A stretch of DNA of 40,566 nucleotides from an uncultured Oscillospiraceae bacterium (GCA_910579485.1 CAJTVO010000013.1:1-40566), one strand, 5' to 3'; positions 8,003-17,323 are shown, counted from the stretch's first letter. Notes: a model not told the origin generated them from the letters alone. Numbers and translations are program-made.

Positions 8003-9243
8003 GCAGGCGCGGCCTCAGGGTCACCCGCCGCGCCAAATATCTTGTGGCAGTCCGCTACTGCCTTCTCCAGCCGCCGCGTGAGAGATTCCCCCGCCTCCCC
8101 GGAGGCCAGCGCCTCATAGACGTCCAGCAGCTGAAAGCGGGGCTTCGCCCCCGCCTCCCGGTCCAGCATATACATGGGCGCGTAGCTGTATCCCGTCACC
8201 TGGGCCTCGCCGGTCTCATTGTCCCGGGTCAGCTCCAGGGTCAGCACCGCCGTAGTGTCGGTGTACTCGTCGTTCTGGGAGGAGATGAAGTTGCCCAGGG
8301 AGTAGCACACGAACCCCTGCCGTCCATCCTCCAGCGTGCGCAGCTCCATAGGCTGGGGCACGTGGGAGTGCCCCCCCAGGATGATGTCCGCGCCATTGGC
8401 AAAGAGGAAGTCCGCGACCTCCTCCTGGTAGGCGTTCTGCTTGGTCTGGTACTCCACGCCCCAGTGGATCATCACCGCGATCAGGTCCGCGTCGGCGGCC
8501 TTCGCCTGCTCCAGATCGGCGGCCAGACGGTCCCTGTCCAGTTCCCGGAGGCCGGAGAGATAGTCGGTGTTGAACACGTTGATGCAGTAGGGATGATCCT
8601 TGGGCACGGGGATGCCGTTGGTGCCGTAGGTATAACCCAGGAACGCCACCGAGATGCCCCCCACGTCCGCCACCACTAGGTTGGCGTCCCGCTCCTCCTG
8701 GGAGCGGCTGGTGCCCACGTGGGCCAGCCCCGTCTCATCCAGCACGTCCAGCGTGCGGCTGAGTCCGGACCAGCCCTTGTCCAGGCTGTGGTTGTTGGCG
8801 GTGAGGCACAGGTCGAAGCCCAGATCCTTCAGCCCCTGGGCCATGCCGTCCGGGGAGTTGAAAGCCGGATAGCCGGAATACTTGGGCCCTCCGGCGAAGG
8901 TGGTCTCCAGATTCACCACCGCGTAGTCCGCCGCCTCCACGCGGGACTTCGCGCCGCTCATCACCCGCACGTAGTCGTACTTCTCCCCGTCCCAGGCGTC
9001 ATTGGTAACGGGCATGTGGCTCATAGCGTCGCCGCAGACCGCCAGCGTTGCGGTGGTAGGGGCGGGAGGCTCCGGCTCTGAGGGCTCCTCAGGAACTTCC
9101 ACCGGCGTCTCCTCCGGCTCCGCCAGGACCTCCTCCGGCGCGGCGGCTGGCGGGTCCTGGACGCCGCCGGAGGCGGGCAGTTCCCGGCCGCAGCCGGCCA
9201 GCAGGGCCAGGCCGAGCAGCAGGGACAGTATTCGCTGCATCAT
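7996..9243 (-). CDS. CapA-family (PGA_cap) lipoprotein
   Basis: This 415-residue protein begins with a lipoprotein signal peptide; the lipobox LLAGC puts the lipidated cysteine at residue 18. A Pro/Glu-rich spacer (about 20-60) follows, then a metallophosphatase-like CapA domain: CGDAMSH, VVNLETT, LTANNHSLDKG, MIHWGVEY, GGHSHVPQPME and YSLGNFISSQ. CapA/PgsA relatives act in poly-gamma-glutamate capsule export, but most single-copy homologues in Clostridia have no proven substrate. ATG 9243 has AAGGAG 7 nt upstream; an upstream in-frame extension lacks one. It lies 16 bp downstream of the SLH/beta-lactamase-like gene, likely in one operon. No capB/capC is nearby, so capsule synthesis is not implied. 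Confidence 0.88.
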   Translation of the reverse strand: MMQRILSLLLGLALLAGCGRELPASGGVQDPPAAAPEEVLAEPEETPVEVPEEPSEPEPPAPTTATLAVCGDAMSHMPVTNDAWDGEKYDYVRVMSGAKSRVEAADYAVVNLETTFAGGPKYSGYPAFNSPDGMAQGLKDLGFDLCLTANNHSLDKGWSGLSRTLDVLDETGLAHVGTSRSQEERDANLVVADVGGISVAFLGYTYGTNGIPVPKDHPYCINVFNTDYLSGLRELDRDRLAADLEQAKAADADLIAVMIHWGVEYQTKQNAYQEEVADFLFANGADIILGGHSHVPQPMELRTLEDGRQGFVCYSLGNFISSQNDEYTDTTAVLTLELTRDNETGEAQVTGYSYAPMYMLDREAGAKPRFQLLDVYEALASGEAGESLTRRLEKAVADCHKIFGAAGDPEAAPAE

Positions 9244-9259
9244 GGGAAAACTCCTTCCA

Positions 9260-11182
9260 TTACGCGATAACATTGTAGATATACCGGCTGATCTCGCCGC
9301 ACACGGCGTAGATGCCTCTCTCGTCCTTCACGCCGCTGGCGCCGGAGGTCAGGACCACCACGCCGTCCCGGGTCTCCGGGTCGTAGGACATGCAGTTGAA
9401 CACTCCGTAGGCGCTGCCGGTGTGGTAGTACAGCGTGTTCCGTCCATACAGGCTGTCCTGAGAGCGCAGGCCCAGGGCCTGCCAGGTACCGTCCGGCAGC
9501 GGGGACGCGCAGCGCTGCTCCATCAGCTCCACCGTGGACGCCTTCAGCAGCTGCAGGCCCTCGTAGCGCCCGTCGTTGGCCAGCAGGGCGGTCATCTTCC
9601 CCAGGTCCACGGCGCTCATGGTCAAGCCGCCGGAGAAGTAGGCGCCGGTGGCTCCCGGCGGACTGTACCGGCGGGTGTTGCTCTTCATGGCGGAGAGGCT
9701 GCGGCCCACGCCGCCGTACTGATAGACCGTGCAGAGCAGGTCCTTATTCTTCACGTTGCCGCTCTCGAAGGCCCCATCGATCTCCATGATCTCCCAGAAG
9801 TGTTCCTCCATCACGTCGTCCAGGAATTTCCCGGAGGCGATCTCCAGAGTCTGCCCCAGCACGCCGTAGGCGTAGTTGTTGTACCGCCAGGAGGACACCG
9901 CCCCGGGCCTCGTCTGGGAGAAACCGCCGGACTGGAGCCGGTCCTGGACCGCCCAGCGGGCTTGGGAGGCATCGTCGTCCAGGACGGGGATGGAGGAGGT
10001 ATGGGTCAGCAGGGCGCGGACCGACACCGGGTCGTCGGGGTAGTAGGGATTTTTCACCGTCACGCCCCAGTAGGTCCCGATGCTCTCGTCCAAACTGATC
10101 GTGCCGTCCTCATAGAGGGCCATGGCCGCCATGGCGACGCCCACCTTGGTAATGGAGGCCGCGCGGGTCTTGTGGTCCGGCGTCATCCGGTCGGAGCCCT
10201 TGGTGGCCCAGCCCCAGGCGTAGGCGTCCGACACCCGCCCGTCCTCGATGACCGCCACCTGCACGCCCGCCGCGCCGTACTTGGAGGCCACTGCCTCCAC
10301 CTTTTCCTGGATCTCCTGATGGCGGGCCCGGCTGACACTCTCTGCCGCCGCAGGGGATATCTCCTCCGCCAGCGCGCAGGCCGCAGGCTCCTCCTCGGAG
10401 CGGGCCGCCAGGACCGTCAGCACCTGGGCAAGCTGGGCCCTGGAGACCGGGAGGAGCGAATGGATGGTGTCCCCCACGATCCCCGCCAGCAGGCCCTTCT
10501 CCAGCGCCCAGGCCATGGCCTCGCGGGCGTATGGCTGGACGGACGCGCCGTCCAGATAGTTCTCCAGACCGCCCGTTGGGGCCTCCCCCTGGGCAGCGAA
10601 GCGGTACAGGAACACCGCCAGCTGCTCCCGGGTGACCCGGCCATCGGGGGCGAAGGACCCGTCCGCCTCCCCGGAGGCGACCCCGGTCTCCACGGCCCAG
10701 GACACGGCCTGGGTGTACCATGCGTCCGTATCCGTATCCTGAAAGCTGATCAGGATCGTTTCAGACACCTCCCCGCCGCCAACGCGGTGCAGGACCGTCA
10801 TCAGCCCCGCCCGGGTAACAAAACCGTCCGGGTCAAACCGGTCCCCGTCCACCCCCTGCATCCAGCCCCGGAGGGCGGCGTAGCCGATGCACCCGGCCCG
10901 GGGGTCCTCCGCCGGAACGTCTTCAAACCGAAGGACCCGGACCTCCTCCAGGTCCAGCGCGGGAGCGGCCTCATCGGGCTCCTCCGGCTCCTGGACGTCT
11001 TCGGTCTCCACAACCTCCTCCACGGCGGGAGGCGGCGCGTCCGCCAGCGCCTCAATATGCAGAGAGGCTTCTGTTGGCTCCAAAGAGCCAACAGACTGCG
11101 GGACCGGCCCCGCAGCCGAAGCACAGCCTGTCTCCAGCAGCGCCAGCAGGCAGAAGGCAAAAGCCCATGCGGACTTCCTCAT
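9260..11182 (-). CDS. SLH-domain protein with C-terminal serine beta-lactamase-like hydrolase domain
   Basis: This 640-residue exported protein has a signal peptide (residues 1 to about 24), and a Cys at 20 could be lipidated although the lipobox is poor. An acidic Pro/Glu-rich stretch follows (about 35-80). Next come S-layer homology repeats (about 95-265, with 'FDPDGFVTRAGL', 'FAPDGRVTREQLA' and 'LPVSRAQLAQVL'). The last part is a class C beta-lactamase/DD-peptidase fold (about 290-640) with SITK (nucleophile S343, K346), YNN (Y434-N436) and HTG (587-589). SLH domains usually bind cell-wall polymers; the hydrolase could act on peptidoglycan stems or other esters. ATG 11182 has AAGGAG 8 nt upstream. 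It is first in an operon with the CapA-like gene. Confidence 0.9.
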   Translation of the reverse strand: MRKSAWAFAFCLLALLETGCASAAGPVPQSVGSLEPTEASLHIEALADAPPPAVEEVVETEDVQEPEEPDEAAPALDLEEVRVLRFEDVPAEDPRAGCIGYAALRGWMQGVDGDRFDPDGFVTRAGLMTVLHRVGGGEVSETILISFQDTDTDAWYTQAVSWAVETGVASGEADGSFAPDGRVTREQLAVFLYRFAAQGEAPTGGLENYLDGASVQPYAREAMAWALEKGLLAGIVGDTIHSLLPVSRAQLAQVLTVLAARSEEEPAACALAEEISPAAAESVSRARHQEIQEKVEAVASKYGAAGVQVAVIEDGRVSDAYAWGWATKGSDRMTPDHKTRAASITKVGVAMAAMALYEDGTISLDESIGTYWGVTVKNPYYPDDPVSVRALLTHTSSIPVLDDDASQARWAVQDRLQSGGFSQTRPGAVSSWRYNNYAYGVLGQTLEIASGKFLDDVMEEHFWEIMEIDGAFESGNVKNKDLLCTVYQYGGVGRSLSAMKSNTRRYSPPGATGAYFSGGLTMSAVDLGKMTALLANDGRYEGLQLLKASTVELMEQRCASPLPDGTWQALGLRSQDSLYGRNTLYYHTGSAYGVFNCMSYDPETRDGVVVLTSGASGVKDERGIYAVCGEISRYIYNVIA

Positions 11183-11259
11183 AGATATCACTCCTTGCAT
11201 CATCTCCCCCACGGACGATCCCGGGGAAGCGCGGTCATCGCGGAACGCGATTCGACTAC

Positions 11260-11288
11260 ATCATACAAGATACGGCGCTTTCTGTCAA
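11260..11288 (-). promoter_or_regulatory. Sigma-A promoter for the SLH/beta-lactamase-like - CapA pair
   Basis: Read on the minus strand, TTGACA (11288-11283), a 17-bp spacer and TATGAT (11265-11260) lie about 78 nt upstream of the start at 11182. Confidence 0.8.
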
Positions 11289-11383
11289 ATGGGGGAATGT
11301 ACAAAAACCGGTGGAAAGGGGACGCTTCTTCCGTTAGCGAGCCCCTCCACCCTGCCTGCGGCGGTGCTTTTGACGGAAACCGC

Positions 11384-11412
11384 TTGCAAAAAAACGCGCC
11401 GGGTATCATAAT
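11384..11412 (+). promoter_or_regulatory. Sigma-A promoter for glycerate 2-kinase
   Basis: TTGCAA (11384-11389), a 17-bp spacer and CATAAT (11407-11412) lie 56 nt before the coding start. The promoter is divergent from the SLH promoter; the two -35 boxes are about 95 bp apart. Confidence 0.6.
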
Positions 11413-11467
11413 AAGGAGGAGCGCCGTACCGGCGCAGCCGCAAGGCGGAAAGGGACAGGTGAAGAGG

Positions 11468-12706
11468 ATGAACGAGGTATTGCGGCGGGACGCGGAGGCG
11501 GTGGTCCGATCGGCCATCGACGCGGTCCGTCCGGACGCGGCGGTGCGCAGGGCGCTGACACGGATCAGCCTGACGGAGGACCTCTATCTGGCAGCTGTGG
11601 GCAAGGCCGGGTGGCAGATGGCCTCCGCAGCCGTCCGGTATCTGGACCGGCCCCTCCGGCGCGGGATCGTGCTGACCAAATACGGCCACGTTATGGGCGA
11701 GATCCCCGGCGTCATATGCCGCGAGGCGGGACACCCGGTGCCGGACGAGGGGAGCTTTCGCGGTACCCGGGAGATCCTGGAAATGACCCGCGGGCTGAAG
11801 GCGGAGGACATGGTCCTCTTCCTGCTCTCCGGCGGCGGGAGCGCGCTGTTCGAGGAGCCGCTGATCCCGCCGGAGGAGCTTCAGGATGTCACCAACCAGC
11901 TCCTGGCCTGCGGGGCGGACATCGTCGAGATGAACACCATCCGCAAGCGGCTGTCCGCCGTAAAGGGCGGGCGGTTCGCCCGGTGGTGCGCCCCGGCGCG
12001 GGTGGAGGCGGTGATCCTGTCGGACATCGTGGGCGACCCGCTGGATATGATCGCCTCCGGCCCGGCGGCGGCGGACCCGTCCACCTGCGCCCAGGCCCGG
12101 GAGATCGTCCGGAAATACCGCTTGCGCCTCAGCCCCGCCGCGCTGGAGTGCCTGGACCGGGAGACACCCAAGACGGTGGAGAACGTCCATACCCAGGTGA
12201 TCGGCAGTGTCCGGGAGTTGTGCCGCGCGGCGGCAGCGAAGTGCGAGGCGCTGGGCTACCGCCCCCAGATCCTCACCGACCGCCTGGACGGCGAAGCCCG
12301 GGAGGCCGGGACCATGCTGGCGCGGAAGGCGAAGGAAGTCCCCCCGGGGACCGGGCGGACCGCCCTGATCGCCGGAGGCGAGACCGTGGTCCACCTCACC
12401 GGCAGCGGCCTGGGGGGCCGCAACCAGGAGATCGCCCTGGCCGCGGCGGAGGAGCTGCGGGGCGTCCGGAACGCCGCGCTGATCAGCGTGGGCTCCGACG
12501 GCACCGACGGGCCCACGGACGCGGCGGGCGGGTACGCGGACGGCGGCACCTTCGACGCCCTCCTGCGCAGGGGCATCCGCATCGCGGATGTCCTGCGGAA
12601 TAACGACGCCTATCACGCCCTGAACGCGGTAGACTGTCTCATCCGGACCGGTCCCACCGGTACCAACGTAAACGATGTGACCGTCGCCCTGATCGACCGG
12701 GGATAG
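11468..12706 (+). CDS. Glycerate 2-kinase (GckA/MOFRL type)
   Basis: This 412-residue protein is of the type II glycerate kinase family, which phosphorylates D-glycerate to 2-phosphoglycerate. The N-terminal DUF4147 region shows 'GKAGWQMA' (about 42-49), 'AGHPVPDEGS', 'LLSGGGSALFE' and 'MNTIRKRLSAVKGG'. The C-terminal MOFRL segment shows 'GGETVVHLTGSGLGGRNQE', 'GSDGTDGPTDAAGG' and 'LIRTGPTGTNVND'. It is cytosolic. A GTG at 11459 is an alternative start in the same frame (three residues longer). A hairpin terminator follows. It could link serine or glycine carbon, through hydroxypyruvate and glycerate, to glycolysis; that connection is inferred from position only. Confidence 0.9.
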   Translation: MNEVLRRDAEAVVRSAIDAVRPDAAVRRALTRISLTEDLYLAAVGKAGWQMASAAVRYLDRPLRRGIVLTKYGHVMGEIPGVICREAGHPVPDEGSFRGTREILEMTRGLKAEDMVLFLLSGGGSALFEEPLIPPEELQDVTNQLLACGADIVEMNTIRKRLSAVKGGRFARWCAPARVEAVILSDIVGDPLDMIASGPAAADPSTCAQAREIVRKYRLRLSPAALECLDRETPKTVENVHTQVIGSVRELCRAAAAKCEALGYRPQILTDRLDGEAREAGTMLARKAKEVPPGTGRTALIAGGETVVHLTGSGLGGRNQEIALAAAEELRGVRNAALISVGSDGTDGPTDAAGGYADGGTFDALLRRGIRIADVLRNNDAYHALNAVDCLIRTGPTGTNVNDVTVALIDRG

Positions 12707-12724
12707 CGCTTCCCATAGCGCGGA

Positions 12725-12760
12725 GGGACGGCCAGGCAAACGCCTGGCCGTCCCCCCCTT
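12725..12760 (+). terminator. Hairpin terminator after glycerate 2-kinase
   Basis: A perfect 13-bp stem (12725-12737 with 12742-12754) with loop AAAC is followed by a weak C/T tract. It separates the kinase from the convergent heptad-repeat gene. Confidence 0.65.
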
Positions 12761-12772
12761 TGCCTCGCCGCG

Positions 12773-14473
12773 TCAGGGCTTCTCGATCGCCTCGGTGCGG
12801 TAGATGAATTTCACCTGTCCATCCTCCTCCTCGCCGCCGGAGAAGGTCCGGTAGTTCTTCGCGGCATCCGCCGTGGCCTCCAGCCGCTCCGCCAGCAGCG
12901 CGAGGTCCCCGTCGAAGGCGTCAACGATCTTCTGCACGCCCTTCTCGTCAAATTCCGCCAGCCCTCCGGCCAGCTCGCCCGCGCCGTCATGGAGCTGTTC
13001 CACGCCCGCTATCAGCGCGGGCACATTCTGCCGCAGGGTCTGCACGCCCTCATTGAGCTGGACCGCGCCTTCCGCCAGAGCGTCCGCGCCGCCCTTCAGG
13101 CCGTCAAGCCCCGCACCCAGCTCTCCCGCTCCGGCGGCGGCCTGATCCACTCCGGCGGTGTACTGCCGCAGTCCCTGGCAGAAGGCGTTATAGCTGTCCA
13201 GAGAGGCTTTCAGCCCGGCGGCCTGCTTGGCAGCAGGACCGTCTCCCAGGGAGGCGATGACGCCGTCCAGTACCTGCGCGTAGTTCTCCGCCGTCAGCTC
13301 CGGTACCTTAGCGCCGGAGGCGGCCAGCTGTCCATTGGCGGCGGCCAGCAGCGCGTCGAAGGTCTGCTTTGCACCGGCATTCAGCTGCTCGCTGCTGCCG
13401 CTCAGCGCCTGCAGGCCGGACTGGAGACTGCCGGCGCCCTTTTGCAGCTGAGCCGCGCCGCCCTGAAGCTCCGCGCCGCCCACTTGCAGGGCCTCCGCGC
13501 CAGCGGCCAGCTGGTCCACGCCTCCGGCCAGAGTCCCGGTCTTCTCCAGCAGCTCTCCCAAGCCGTCATAGAGCTTGCCGGACCCGTCCAGCAGCTGCTC
13601 CATGGCGTTGGAGAGTTCCTCCAGAGAATCGTTCAGACCATCCGCGTCCTCCAGCTTTCCGGCATCCAGTTCCCGGAAGGGATCGCTGACGGCCACGGTG
13701 AAGGTGGTCTCCAGCGCGAAGTCCTCCACGTCGGCGGCGATCTCCACATAGCCGGGAAGCTCCACATCCTCCGGGTCCAGCGCCAGATTTTCCTGCATTC
13801 CCGGCAGGGCCAGGCCAAGGACGGCGGTGCGGTCCCCGTCGTTGTATACGCGGCCGTTGGCGGCGGTCACATTGGTAAAACGCTCGTTGTCCAGCACCAC
13901 TCCCGTCACCACGGCAAAGGGCACATATATCTTCTCCGCCTTGCCGCCTACCGTCCTCTCCTCAAAAAGCTGGTTGTCATAGTCGAAGCGGATCACTACC
14001 CGTCCGCTCTTCCCCGCCAGCTGGTCCGGGGCAATGGCCCGGCCATCCAGCGTGTAGGAAACGCGCACCGCTACGGGCGGCTCCTTTTCCGTGACACCCT
14101 GGGTGTAGATGTCGCCGCCCAGAGCGTCCCAGACCCGGGCGTCTCCGCTGACGGTGCAGGCCCCGTTCCCCTTCACGTTTTCCACATCCTCCAGACCGGC
14201 GGCATCTCTGAGCTGGGCCAGTCCCTGAGGATTTTTCAGCCAATCGCTGACGATGACCTTCTCCACGGTTCCGTCCGCTCCCGCCAGGACGTACACCGTT
14301 TCGTCCCGGAAGGCGGCGGATCCCGCCGAAGATACCGGAGCGGGAGCCTCCCCGGAGACGGGGGCGGCCGTGCCGTTGTCCCCTGCCCTTGCGCATACCG
14401 CGCCGCCGAGGCTGCCAACTGCCAAAACCACGCTCAGGCCCAGGGCCATGAGCTTCATGGATGTCTGTTTCAT
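12773..14473 (-). CDS. Secreted heptad-repeat protein partnered with an MMPL transporter
   Basis: This is a 566-residue exported protein with a signal peptide (about 1-30, ending near AVCARA). The middle (about 300-510) is built of Leu/Gly heptads of the form LxxGxxxLxxG, matching the 'X-X-X-Leu-X-X-Gly heptad repeat' regions known from YhgE/Pip-type proteins, and predicts a long helical rod. I do not recognise the N-terminal half, but it looks beta-rich. There is no C-terminal membrane anchor. The ATG overlaps the stop of the transporter gene by 4 nt and AGGAGG lies inside that gene, so the two are translationally coupled. A role as a periplasm-like or wall-spanning partner of the transporter is inferred from this pairing. 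Confidence 0.75.
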   Translation of the reverse strand: MKQTSMKLMALGLSVVLAVGSLGGAVCARAGDNGTAAPVSGEAPAPVSSAGSAAFRDETVYVLAGADGTVEKVIVSDWLKNPQGLAQLRDAAGLEDVENVKGNGACTVSGDARVWDALGGDIYTQGVTEKEPPVAVRVSYTLDGRAIAPDQLAGKSGRVVIRFDYDNQLFEERTVGGKAEKIYVPFAVVTGVVLDNERFTNVTAANGRVYNDGDRTAVLGLALPGMQENLALDPEDVELPGYVEIAADVEDFALETTFTVAVSDPFRELDAGKLEDADGLNDSLEELSNAMEQLLDGSGKLYDGLGELLEKTGTLAGGVDQLAAGAEALQVGGAELQGGAAQLQKGAGSLQSGLQALSGSSEQLNAGAKQTFDALLAAANGQLAASGAKVPELTAENYAQVLDGVIASLGDGPAAKQAAGLKASLDSYNAFCQGLRQYTAGVDQAAAGAGELGAGLDGLKGGADALAEGAVQLNEGVQTLRQNVPALIAGVEQLHDGAGELAGGLAEFDEKGVQKIVDAFDGDLALLAERLEATADAAKNYRTFSGGEEEDGQVKFIYRTEAIEKP

Positions 14474-16575
14474 TTCACAAAAGCCTCCTGTTTAGATATG
14501 GTAGAATGTTTTCCGCTCCGCATCCCCGCCGTCGTGGCGCAGATGAGCCGGTCGCACAGCAGCAGAAGAGCGGGCAGGATGAAGATGACGGATAGCATAC
14601 TGATGACCGCGCCCCGGGCCATCAGCAGGCACATGGAGCTGATGATATCCAGGTCCGAGTACAGGGCCACGCCGAAGGTAGCGGCGAACAGGCCCATGCC
14701 GGAGACCAAGATCGAGGGGATCGAGGTGGACAGGGCTGTGTGGACGGCCTTTTTCTTATCCTCTCCGGCGATTCTTTCCGCTTTATAACGGGTCGTCATC
14801 AAAATTGCGTAGTCCACCGTGGCCCCCAGCTGGATAGTGCTGATGCAGATGGGGGCGATAAAGGGCAGGCTCTGGCCCAGATAGTGAGGCAGGCCCAGGT
14901 TCACGAAGATGGCCGCCTCAATGACCGCAATGAGGATGAAGGGCAGGGTAAGGCTCTTCTCCACCAGCGCGATGATGAGGAAGATGGCGATGATGGATAC
15001 CGCGTTGACCACCTGAAAGTCGCGGTCCGTGGTCTCGATCATGTCCTTCATGCAGGGGGCTTCACCGATGAGCAGGCCGGACGGATCATGGCGTTTCAGG
15101 ATGCCGCCCAGCAGGTCCAGCTGGCGGTCAACATCGTCGCTGGCCACCTTGTACGCCGAGTTCACCAGCAGCAGCTCCCATTTGCCGCTCTTCAGCTTCT
15201 CCGTGACCTTATCCGGCAGGAACTCCTCCGGCACCCGGGAGCCCGTCACGGACTCCATGCCCAATACATACCGCACGCCATCCACCTGCTCCATCTCCCG
15301 GATCATGGCCCGGACCTCCCTGTCGGGAAGGCCGGCGTCCACCAGCAGCATGTGGGTCGAGGCCACGCCGAAGTCCTCGCTGAGCTTTTTGTTGGCTGTC
15401 ACATAGGCCATATCCTCCGGCAGGCACTGCCCCATGTCGTAGTACACCTCGCCGTTGGTCCGCTCATACCCGTACAGGGCGGGAGGAATGACCACCAAAA
15501 ATACCGCGAGAAAGACGGGGAAAATTTTGACCACACCCGATGAGAAACCGCGCATATCGGGGATCAGGGACCGGTGCCGCGTTCTCTGCATGGGCTTGTC
15601 GAACACCAGGATCAGACTGGGCAGCACGGTGACGCATCCCACAACGCCCAGCAGCACGCCCTTGGCCATCACGATGCCCAGGTCGCGGCCCATAGTGAAG
15701 GACATGAAGCACAGGGCGATAAAACCGGCGATGGTGGTCACGGCGGAGCCGGTGACCGAGGCCAGGGTGGCATCGATGGCGGCGGTCATGGCCTCCTCAT
15801 GGCCGCCGCGGCGCGCGCGCTGCTCGTTGTAGCTGTTCCAGAGGAAGATGGAGTAGTCCATGGTCACCGCCAGCTGCAGGACCGCGGACAGCGCCTTGGT
15901 GATGTAGGATATCTCCCCCATAAAATAATTGGTGCCCAGGTTCAGCAGAATCATCATGCCGATGCTTACAAGGAACACCAGCGGGGCCAGCCAGCTGTCC
16001 AGCAAAAGCAGCATGGCGGCGCAGGCCAACGCGACGGCGATACCCACGTAAACCGGCTCCTCCGCCTCGCACAGGTCCTTCAGGTCCGTCACCAGGGCGG
16101 ACATGCCGGAGACGAAGCACTGTTCCCCGGCGATGGAGCGGATCTCCCGGATAGCGTCCATGGTCAGGTCGGAGGAGGTGGAGGTATCGAAGAACACCGC
16201 CATCATGGTGGCCCCCTCCGTGTTGAAGGCGTCGTAGACCTTATCCGGCAGCAGCTCCATGGGGACTGATATGTCCAGCAGGGAGTCGTACCACAGCACG
16301 GTCTCCACATGGTCCACCCTCTGAATCTTCTCCTTCAGGACGGACACGTCCCGGGCGGGCATATCCTCCAGAATGAGGAAGGAGAACGCCCCCTTGTGGA
16401 ACTCCTCCAGCAGCTCGTTCTGCCCAATGACGGTATCCATATCCTCCGGCAGATAGTCCAGCATGTCATAGTTGATCCTCGTCCCCGCCATGCCCATGAC
16501 CGAAGGGATCATGAGCAGCAGCGCGGCGATCAGGATCGGTACGCGGTATTTGACCACCGCTTTGGAAAAACGCAT
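14470..16575 (-). CDS. MMPL/RND family transporter
   Basis: This 701-residue membrane protein has the duplicated RND/MMPL design. TM1 (about 12-32) is followed by an external domain (about 35-165), then a block of five TMs (about 175-325). TM7 (about 345-365), a second external domain and a second five-TM block (about 530-685) follow. The segments 'MDYSIFLWNSYNEQ' and 'VDYAILMTTRYKAER' occupy the equivalent TM4 positions, where RND pumps hold the proton-relay Asp. Substrates in this family are usually lipids, drugs or other hydrophobic compounds; this one is unknown. I start at ATG 16575, with AAAGGAAG 11 nt upstream; an upstream TTG at 16602 is also in frame. It follows a DUF308 gene by 30 bp. 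Confidence 0.88.
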   Translation of the reverse strand: MRFSKAVVKYRVPILIAALLLMIPSVMGMAGTRINYDMLDYLPEDMDTVIGQNELLEEFHKGAFSFLILEDMPARDVSVLKEKIQRVDHVETVLWYDSLLDISVPMELLPDKVYDAFNTEGATMMAVFFDTSTSSDLTMDAIREIRSIAGEQCFVSGMSALVTDLKDLCEAEEPVYVGIAVALACAAMLLLLDSWLAPLVFLVSIGMMILLNLGTNYFMGEISYITKALSAVLQLAVTMDYSIFLWNSYNEQRARRGGHEEAMTAAIDATLASVTGSAVTTIAGFIALCFMSFTMGRDLGIVMAKGVLLGVVGCVTVLPSLILVFDKPMQRTRHRSLIPDMRGFSSGVVKIFPVFLAVFLVVIPPALYGYERTNGEVYYDMGQCLPEDMAYVTANKKLSEDFGVASTHMLLVDAGLPDREVRAMIREMEQVDGVRYVLGMESVTGSRVPEEFLPDKVTEKLKSGKWELLLVNSAYKVASDDVDRQLDLLGGILKRHDPSGLLIGEAPCMKDMIETTDRDFQVVNAVSIIAIFLIIALVEKSLTLPFILIAVIEAAIFVNLGLPHYLGQSLPFIAPICISTIQLGATVDYAILMTTRYKAERIAGEDKKKAVHTALSTSIPSILVSGMGLFAATFGVALYSDLDIISSMCLLMARGAVISMLSVIFILPALLLLCDRLICATTAGMRSGKHSTISKQEAFVK

Positions 16576-16605
16576 GAGTTTCTTAACTTCCTTTCTTAAC
16601 AATAA

Positions 16606-17211
16606 TTACCGGTACTCCCGTACCTCGAAATACTCCGTCTCGATCACGTCCGGCCGCTGGTTCTTCACGATCTTCACCGTGCTGAGGGCCACGCACAGAT
16701 TCAGCACGCCCTCCGCCAGCAGCGCCGCGCCCAGCAGCACCGTCAGCACCTGCACGCTCTCCCACGGACGGAAGACCAGCAGCAGCCCCACGCCGCCGGT
16801 AACCACCGCCAGGAGCAAGATCAGCCACCAGTCCCGGATGCCGAAGCGCCGCGCGTCTATGGCGATCTGTATCTTGAACAGCCCATCCGCCAGGATGGAT
16901 ACCCCTGCGGCGATGCAGATAAAGTCCATCACGCCGTTGGTCCGCAGCAGCACGATCACCCCCAGGGCGATGAGCAGGATGCCGAACTCCAGATCGTACT
17001 GGAACGCCAGCCGGTACAGGTCCCGGGAAAAGTACCCCACCAGCTTCACCACGCCGAAGGCCGCCATGGCCGCGCCTAGCACCCGGCCGATCATCACCGC
17101 CGAGCGGGCGGGCAGGGCGATGAACAGGACGCCCACCACACAGAAGACGATGGACATGACGATATATCCGGTCTTAGCCGCCCGCATGGGCGTTACGGAA
17201 CGCGTTTCCAT
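16606..17211 (-). CDS. DUF308 (HdeD-like) membrane protein
   Basis: This 201-residue protein has about six hydrophobic helices in pairs, as in the HdeD/DUF308 family: 'YIVMSIVFCVVGVLFIAL', 'AAMAAFGVVKLVGYF', 'GILLIALGVIVLL', 'FICIAAGVSILADGLF', 'WWLILLLAVVTGGVGLLLV' and 'LTVLLGAALLAEGVLNL'. HdeD helps acid resistance in E. coli, but most relatives are uncharacterised. I chose ATG 17211, with AGGAGGTG 7 nt upstream, over an upstream GTG. It is the first gene of the transporter operon behind its own promoter. Confidence 0.82.
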   Translation of the reverse strand: METRSVTPMRAAKTGYIVMSIVFCVVGVLFIALPARSAVMIGRVLGAAMAAFGVVKLVGYFSRDLYRLAFQYDLEFGILLIALGVIVLLRTNGVMDFICIAAGVSILADGLFKIQIAIDARRFGIRDWWLILLLAVVTGGVGLLLVFRPWESVQVLTVLLGAALLAEGVLNLCVALSTVKIVKNQRPDVIETEYFEVREYR

Positions 17212-17251
17212 TTGATACACCTCCTTTGCCTTCCGGCTTTTTACAGGTCAA

Positions 17252-17280
17252 AGTATAGTACCGGACCGGGCATTTGAAAA
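17252..17280 (-). promoter_or_regulatory. Promoter of the DUF308-MMPL-heptad operon
   Basis: On the minus strand TTTTCA (17280-17275), a 17-bp spacer and TATACT (17257-17252) lie 41 nt upstream of the DUF308 start. Confidence 0.55.
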
Positions 17281-17290
17281 TGGACAGCAT

Positions 17291-17323
17291 GATCCCCGTG
17301 TCCGAAAATCAGACACGGGAATC
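17291..17323. promoter_or_regulatory. Inverted repeat upstream of the transporter promoter, candidate TetR operator
   Basis: CCCGTGTC (17295-17302) and GACACGGG (17312-17319) form an 8-bp inverted repeat with a 9-nt AT-rich centre, extended by GAT/ATC at the ends. It sits 10 bp upstream of the -35 box of the transporter operon and just downstream of the TetR gene. Half of it (CAGACAC) recurs at 17339-17345. There is no T-run, so an operator is more likely than a terminator. Confidence 0.45.

Noticed and set aside
7996..9243. Capsule synthesis locus based on the CapA-like gene
   Set aside because: No capB, capC or glycosyltransferase genes are near. Isolated CapA-like lipoproteins are common and unassigned.
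9002..11467. 5' extension of the glycerate kinase frame
   Set aside because: It is open by chance across the antisense of two envelope genes. The kinase family and the promoter put the start near 11468.
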